Assembly: GCA_964545855.1 (NCBI GenBank)
Contig: CAZJHD010000067.1
Coordinates: 1-23,574, forward strand
Direction of reading: 5' to 3'
Source: CAZJHD01 sp964545855
GTDB taxonomy: Bacteria; Planctomycetota; UBA1135; JACQFD01
Length of the DNA stretch: 23,574 nt
This document shows positions 19,874 to 23,574 of this stretch, piece by piece. A program made the position numbers and the translations under genes. Each line of letters opens with the position of its first letter. The stretch's first letter is position 1. The notes below the pieces were generated by a model. That model was not told the origin of the DNA. It saw only the letters and a program-made list of their open reading frames with translations, and did no database searches.

Positions 19874-21022
19874 GTGACGCGCAAGCATCTCCTGACGGCG
19901 CTCCAGTTCGCGCTCGCCGTCGGGCTCCTCACCTACGTGCTGAGCGGAGTGCCCTGGCGCGACGTCGCGGAACCGAAGGCCGGCGTGGAGGCGTCGCGCG
20001 TCGTGGGCTCCCTCGTGGAGAACGGCCTGGCCCGTCCCTGGTCGGCCGGCGAGGTGGTGCTCGAGACGGAGACGGGCCCGGTCGCCGTCACGTCGGCTTC
20101 CCACGAGGTGCGGCCCGGCCTCTTCACGCTCGCGCGCCATCTCGATCCGCTGCGCTGGGGACTCGGGACCCTCCTCCTCCTGGTCGGCGCCTTCGTCGCG
20201 TTCACGCGCTGGTGGCTGCTCGTGCGCTGCCTCGGCATCCCCTTCACCTTCGGCGAGGCGGTGAAGTGGTCCTTCGTCGGGCTCTTCTTCAACAACGTCG
20301 TGCCCGGTCTCGTGGGGGGCGACCTCCCGAAGATGTACTTCGTCGCGCGCCACGCGCCCGTGAAGACGCACGCGGTGCTGACGGTCGCCGTCGATCGACT
20401 CCTCGGTCTCTTCGGCCTCGCCCTCGTGGCGGGGGTGGCGCTCCTCTGCGATCTCGAGACCTACCGCGATCCGGCGCTGCGGGTCGTGGCACTCCCGATC
20501 GTGCTCGTCTTCGTGGCGACCCTCGTCGCCCTCGGGATCGGCGCGAGCGCGCGCCTGCGCGGGCTCCTCCTGCGGAATCGCCTCGTGATGCGGCTCCCGG
20601 GGAGCTCGCTCCTGATGCGGCTCGACGAGGCCTGCGCGCTCTACCGGAAGAGTCCCGGCCTCATCGCCGCCTCCGTCGGGCTCTCCTGCGTGAACCACGT
20701 CCTCTCGATGATCGCCTGGTGGTGCTTCGACGTGGCGCTCGGGGGACAGCTCACGCTGGGGGCGGCCTTCGTCGTGATCCCGCTCCTGCAGATCGCGAAG
20801 TCGGTGCCGATCTCCCCGGCCGGCGTCGGCTGGGGCGAGTGGCTCGCGAGCACGCTGCTCCCTCGCTACGGCGAGGACCCGACGATCGCAGTCGCACTCT
20901 CGCTCACCTATACGCTCACCTACATGGCATTCTCCCTGGTGGGCGGTCTGTGCCTGCTCGCCACGCGCGATCGCGTCTCGGCCGCCCGCATGCAGCAGGC
21001 GCTCGAGGACGAGCCCCGCTGA
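19874..21022 (+). CDS. UPF0104 / LPG-synthase-type transmembrane protein
   Basis: 382 aa from GTG 19874, 4 nt after the lipoprotein gene. The protein has about eight membrane segments. Family hallmarks are FFNNVVPGLVGGDLPKMY (138-155), DRLLGLFGL (174-182) and SVPISPAGVGWGEW (310-323), the equivalents of the F-LPG-x-GGD and PISxGGxGxRE motifs of the flippase part of MprF and of UPF0104 proteins. The lysyltransferase domain of MprF is absent. A role in lipid or polyisoprenoid translocation is inferred from the family. An unusual feature is a soluble insertion of about 60 residues (roughly 30-90) between the first and second membrane segments. Start choice: no Shine-Dalgarno sequence is visible, so translation may be coupled to the upstream stop. 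Confidence 0.85.
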   Translation: MTRKHLLTALQFALAVGLLTYVLSGVPWRDVAEPKAGVEASRVVGSLVENGLARPWSAGEVVLETETGPVAVTSASHEVRPGLFTLARHLDPLRWGLGTLLLLVGAFVAFTRWWLLVRCLGIPFTFGEAVKWSFVGLFFNNVVPGLVGGDLPKMYFVARHAPVKTHAVLTVAVDRLLGLFGLALVAGVALLCDLETYRDPALRVVALPIVLVFVATLVALGIGASARLRGLLLRNRLVMRLPGSSLLMRLDEACALYRKSPGLIAASVGLSCVNHVLSMIAWWCFDVALGGQLTLGAAFVVIPLLQIAKSVPISPAGVGWGEWLASTLLPRYGEDPTIAVALSLTYTLTYMAFSLVGGLCLLATRDRVSAARMQQALEDEPR

Positions 21023-21088
21023 ATCGCCGCCGTGCCCTCGCGCCGGCCGCCCGCACCTCTCCTTCCTCCTCGCACCACCCCGCTGCCC

Positions 21089-21991
21089 ATGTCCCTGCTC
21101 GTCGTCGGCTCCATCGCGTTCGACTCCGTCGAGACTCCCCACGGAAAGGTCGAGGAGGCGCTCGGCGGCTCCGCCATGTACTTCTCCTGGGCGGCATCGC
21201 AGTTCGTGCCCGTTCGGCTCGTGGGCGTCGTGGGGAAGGACTTCCCGATGAAGGCCCTGGAGGAGCTGAAGGCGCGCGGTGTCGATCTGGCGGGCGTCGA
21301 GGTCGCCGACGGCGAGACGTTCCGCTGGTCCGGCCGCTACGTGGGCGCGATGGAGGCGGCGGAGACCCTCGACACGAAGCTGAACGTCTTCGGGAGCTTC
21401 CAGCCGAAGATCCCGGCGGCCTTCCGCGAGTCGGCCTTCGTCTTCCTCGCGAACGGCGCTCCCGCGACGCAGAAGGCGGTCCTGTCCCAGATCGAGAGCC
21501 CCACCTTCGTCGTCGCCGACACGATGAACCTGTGGATGAAGATCGCGCGCCCCGAGCTCGACGACCTGCTGAAGCGCGTCGACGGCCTCATCCTGAACGA
21601 CGCCGAGGCGCGGGAGCTCGCGGGCGAGCACAACCTCATCCGCGCCGGACGCAAGATCCTCTCCATGGGCCCGCGCATCGTGGTCGTGAAGAAGGGGGAG
21701 CACGGTGCCTTCCTCTTCTCGGAGTTCGTCCAGTTCGCGCTGCCGGCCTATCCGACGGATCAGGTGCGCGACCCGACGGGCGCCGGCGACTCCTTCGCCG
21801 GAGGCTTCATGGGCTACCTCGCGTCCATGGGCAAGGTGACCCTCGCGAGCCTGAAGCGCGCCGTCGCCTACGGGACCATCTGCGCGTCGGTGAACGTGGA
21901 GGACTTCTCGTTCCACGCGATGCGGCGCACGTCGCGCGCCCAGATCGACGCGCGCTACGAGGAGTTCCTGCAGTTCGTGTCGCTCGGCTGA
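21089..21991 (+). CDS. PfkB-family carbohydrate kinase
   Basis: 300 aa. ATG 21089 is chosen because MSLLVVGSIAFDSVETP is the usual opening strand of the ribokinase fold; the frame is open 57 nt further upstream but encodes only a Pro/Arg-rich stretch. Visible motifs are EALGGSAMYFSWAAS (24-37, PfkB signature 1 region), VGVVGKDF (45-52), LILNDAEARELAG (167-179), VVVKKGEHG (198-206) and DPTGAGDSFAGGF (228-240) with the catalytic base D234 and anion hole GAGD. The family phosphorylates sugars, nucleosides or related compounds with ATP. The substrate cannot be read from sequence. It lies 66 bp after the membrane protein gene and about 100 bp before thpR. Confidence 0.9.
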   Translation: MSLLVVGSIAFDSVETPHGKVEEALGGSAMYFSWAASQFVPVRLVGVVGKDFPMKALEELKARGVDLAGVEVADGETFRWSGRYVGAMEAAETLDTKLNVFGSFQPKIPAAFRESAFVFLANGAPATQKAVLSQIESPTFVVADTMNLWMKIARPELDDLLKRVDGLILNDAEARELAGEHNLIRAGRKILSMGPRIVVVKKGEHGAFLFSEFVQFALPAYPTDQVRDPTGAGDSFAGGFMGYLASMGKVTLASLKRAVAYGTICASVNVEDFSFHAMRRTSRAQIDARYEEFLQFVSLG

Positions 21992-22089
21992 CCGTGCGCC
22001 GGGCCGTGGCGCACGACGTTCGAGGGAATCTCGGACTCCCTCGCGACGGGCGGGCGCGACGCCACCGTCGCGAAGGAGCGTGACGCAGG

Positions 22090-22734
22090 GTGCGCGCCTT
22101 CTTCGCGATCGAGCTCCCGGACGCGGTGCGCGCCGCCGCGCGCCGCAGCGCCCTCGCTCTCGCGCAAGCGGTGCCGTCCGCGCGGGTTCCGCCGGAGGAG
22201 AACCTCCACGTGACGCTCGCATTCCTCGGCGAGGTCGACGAGGGTGCGATCGAGGACCTGACCCTCGCCGTCGCGACGGCGCTTCCTGGGAGGAGTCCGT
22301 TCCCGATGCAGCTCGGCTCCGCGGGACGATTCCCCCCGCGGGGCCGGCCGCGGATCGTCTGGATCGGCGTCTCGCGTGGAGCGCACGAGTGCGGCGATCT
22401 CGCCGCCCGCGTCGCGGCCGCGTGCGGCGCCGCCGGACGGTCGGTCGACGAGCGGCCCTTCCATGCACACGTCACGGTCGCGCGCGTCGGCACCGGAAGG
22501 TCGGGTCGCGGCGCGCGGGTTCCGGCCGGCGCGGCCGAGGCGGTCGACCGATGGGCGCGCTCCGTCGAGGAGATTCCCTGCGGCCCCGGCTTCGAGGTGC
22601 GTCGGGTCGTCCTCTTCGAGAGCACGCTCGCTCCCGGCGGGTCGCGCTACCGGGAGCGGGCGGCCATCGAGCTGCCGCGGGATGTCGGCAGGGGCTTTAC
22701 GGAGCCTCCGGAGGCCGCTACGCTGCGACCCTAA
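22090..22734 (+). CDS. thpR: RNA 2',3'-cyclic phosphodiesterase ThpR (2'-5' RNA ligase family)
   Basis: 214 aa from GTG 22090. An AAGGAG lies 11 nt upstream. Two HxT catalytic motifs identify the 2H phosphoesterase superfamily: H40-V-T42 in NLHVTLAFLGEV and H127-V-T129 in FHAHVTVARV. The N-terminal FFAIELPDAVRAA is also typical. ThpR opens 2',3'-cyclic phosphates in RNA and can join or cleave 2'-5' linked RNA in vitro; its role in the cell is unclear. Next on the same strand is recA, 75 bp downstream, an adjacency common in bacteria. The 3' end of the gene holds a good recA promoter candidate. The C-terminal 30 residues are less conserved. Confidence is high. Confidence 0.92.
   Translation: MRAFFAIELPDAVRAAARRSALALAQAVPSARVPPEENLHVTLAFLGEVDEGAIEDLTLAVATALPGRSPFPMQLGSAGRFPPRGRPRIVWIGVSRGAHECGDLAARVAAACGAAGRSVDERPFHAHVTVARVGTGRSGRGARVPAGAAEAVDRWARSVEEIPCGPGFEVRRVVLFESTLAPGGSRYRERAAIELPRDVGRGFTEPPEAATLRP
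22696..22724 (+). promoter_or_regulatory. Probable recA promoter inside the end of thpR
   Basis: TTTACG at 22696-22701 (4 of 6 to TTGACA), a 17-bp spacer, TACGCT at 22719-22724 (TAnnnT). Transcription would start near the thpR stop codon, giving a leader of about 75-80 nt. Confidence 0.45.
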
Positions 22735-22750
22735 CAAAACTAGAACAGGC

Positions 22751-22764
22751 ATCCGCGAGCGGAT
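22751..22764. promoter_or_regulatory. Dyad ATCCGCGAGCGGAT in the recA leader
   Basis: A perfect inverted repeat (ATCCGC, GA centre, GCGGAT) 46-59 nt upstream of the recA start. It could be an operator or a small hairpin. It does not match the known E. coli (CTGT-N8-ACAG) or alpha-proteobacterial (GAAC-N7-GTTC) LexA boxes. Confidence 0.3.
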
Positions 22765-22809
22765 CGCCACCTCGCTTCTCCTCATTCTCCGACTTTTTCC
22801 GACGACGAC

Positions 22810-23574
22810 ATGGCCGTGAAGACCGACTCGAAGACCGATCCGAAGAGCGATTCCAAGAGCGATGCGCCCCGTGCGGAAACCAGCAGGGCCGACGCCAGCA
22901 GGGCCGACACGAGCAGGGCGGCCCCCGAGAAGGCGCTCTCGCCGGCCGAGAAGACACGCATGCAGGAGCGCGACCGGCAGCTCGGCGCCGCGCTCTCGCA
23001 GATCGAGAAAGACCACGGGAAGGGAGCCATCCTGAAGCTCGGGACGAACTCCATCGTCCCGGTGGAGGGCATCTCCACCGGCTGTCTCAGCCTCGACATC
23101 GCGCTCGGCGGCGTGGGGCTCCCGCGGGGGCGCGTCGTCGAGGTCTATGGTCCGGAGTCGTCCGGCAAGACGACGCTCACCCTGCACGTCGTCGCGAGCG
23201 CGCAGCAGGCGGGCGGCATCGCCGCGTTCATCGACGCGGAGCACGCCCTCGACCCCGCCTACGCGCGCAAGCTCGGCGTCGACGTGAAGGAGCTCCTGGT
23301 GTCGCAGCCCGACCACGGCGAGCAGGCGCTCGACATCTGCGAGACGCTCGTGCGGTCGAACTCCGTCGACGTGATCGTCATCGACTCCGTGGCGGCCCTC
23401 GTGCCGAAAGCCGAGATCGAGGGCGAGATCGGGGATTCCTTCGTCGGTCTCCACGCGCGCCTGATGAGCCAGGCGATGCGCAAGCTCACCGGCGCCATCG
23501 CGCGCTCGCGCACCTGCGTGATCTTCATCAACCAGATCCGCGAGAAGATCGGCGTGATGTTCGGCAACCCCGAG
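22810..23574 (+). CDS. recA: Recombinase RecA with N-terminal extension (partial, cut by window edge)
   Basis: 255 codons visible, open at the right edge. RecA forms filaments on single-stranded DNA for strand exchange and SOS signalling. Visible motifs are RQLGAALSQIEKDHGKGAI (56-74), VEVYGPESSGKTT with Walker A GPESSGKT (114-121), Walker B VIVIDSVAAL (188-197), EIEGEIGDS (202-210) and FINQIREKIGVMFGNPE to the end. The usual HMGLxAR segment reads FVGLHARL here. The canonical start corresponds to about residue 52, so the first 50 residues are an extension: four K-(T/S)-D-(S/P) units followed by three SRAD(A/T) units. Both DNA repeats keep frame and high GC at third positions, so the extension is very likely translated. 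The alternative start is ATG 22960 (Met51). The gene sits downstream of thpR. Confidence 0.95.
   Translation, partial: MAVKTDSKTDPKSDSKSDAPRAETSRADASRADTSRAAPEKALSPAEKTRMQERDRQLGAALSQIEKDHGKGAILKLGTNSIVPVEGISTGCLSLDIALGGVGLPRGRVVEVYGPESSGKTTLTLHVVASAQQAGGIAAFIDAEHALDPAYARKLGVDVKELLVSQPDHGEQALDICETLVRSNSVDVIVIDSVAALVPKAEIEGEIGDSFVGLHARLMSQAMRKLTGAIARSRTCVIFINQIREKIGVMFGNPE
22819..22923 (+). repeat. In-frame 12-bp and 15-bp repeats in the recA 5' end
   Basis: Four 12-bp units at 22819-22866 (type AAGACCGACTCG) encode K-T/S-D-x, and units of 15 bp starting AGCAGGGCCGAC at 22882, 22897 and (shorter) 22912 encode SRADA/SRADT/SRAA. Both periods are multiples of three, so expansion would not break the frame. 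Confidence 0.85.

Noticed and set aside
22735..22809. LexA box in the recA leader
   Set aside because: No CTGT-N8-ACAG, GAAC-N7-GTTC or CGAAC-type Gram-positive site could be matched; only partial half-sites such as GAACAG.
22960..22962. ATG 22960 as the only recA start
   Set aside because: The in-frame repeats upstream keep codon bias and frame, so the longer product is more likely; kept only as an alternative.
23259..23567. Minus-strand 102-codon frame inside recA
   Set aside because: It is fully antisense to the conserved recA core, with no domain or start signal.

Overview
The window is about 23.6 kb of very GC-rich bacterial DNA with dense genes and coding frames that end almost every codon in G or C. 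Several proteins carry lipoprotein-type or Sec-type signal peptides and one is a five-haem c-type cytochrome, so a Gram-negative-type cell with an active periplasm is likely. The phylum cannot be fixed from the sequence. Planctomycetota or another high-GC lineage of that kind is a guess. A run of exactly 100 N (4350-4449) shows this is a draft scaffold, possibly from a metagenome.

Layout. At 41-4302 (minus) lies a probable three-gene unit: a YfhO-type multi-spanning membrane protein, a WalJ/YycJ-like metallo-beta-lactamase-fold hydrolase overlapping it by 4 nt, and an exported cyanophycinase-like S51 peptidase. The assembly gap follows, flanked by a 60-bp direct repeat whose second copy holds the -35-like part of a promoter. 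At 4687-6414 (plus) is an M28 metallopeptidase lipoprotein with a C-terminal PDZ domain. Converging on it is a PcnB-like poly(A) polymerase/tRNA nucleotidyltransferase (minus, to 8583) with a 250-residue low-complexity tail. Divergent from pcnB is a SAM methyltransferase with a signal peptide, followed by tRNA-Trp(CCA). At 9793-12361 (minus) an RNase Z-like hydrolase and the five-haem cytochrome form an operon. Divergent from them is rsmG, then a secreted alpha/beta hydrolase and a small TIG-domain protein.

At 15382-15631 a 74-bp tandem repeat and a perfect 15-bp hairpin separate the TIG gene from a trans-translation locus on the minus strand: smpB followed 55 bp later by ssrA (tmRNA), which encodes a short tag, ANNYALAA. 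tRNA-Leu(CAG) comes next on the plus strand. A minus-strand pair encodes a Na/Pi-cotransporter-fold membrane protein with degenerate signature motifs and a tandem universal stress protein. The rest is on the plus strand: a HEAT-like lipoprotein, a UPF0104/LPG-synthase-type membrane protein, a PfkB sugar kinase, ThpR (2'-5' RNA ligase family), and recA, which runs off the right edge and has a repeat-built N-terminal extension.

Most genes are housekeeping or conserved accessory genes. I found no clear defence island, phage, insertion sequence or CRISPR array, and no convincing new multi-gene system. The most distinctive signals are TAnnnT -10-like elements placed 6-9 nt before several start codons (near-leaderless transcription), the tmRNA locus with its short tag and downstream 74-bp repeats, a putative exported methyltransferase, and in-frame repeat-built extensions on RecA and PcnB.
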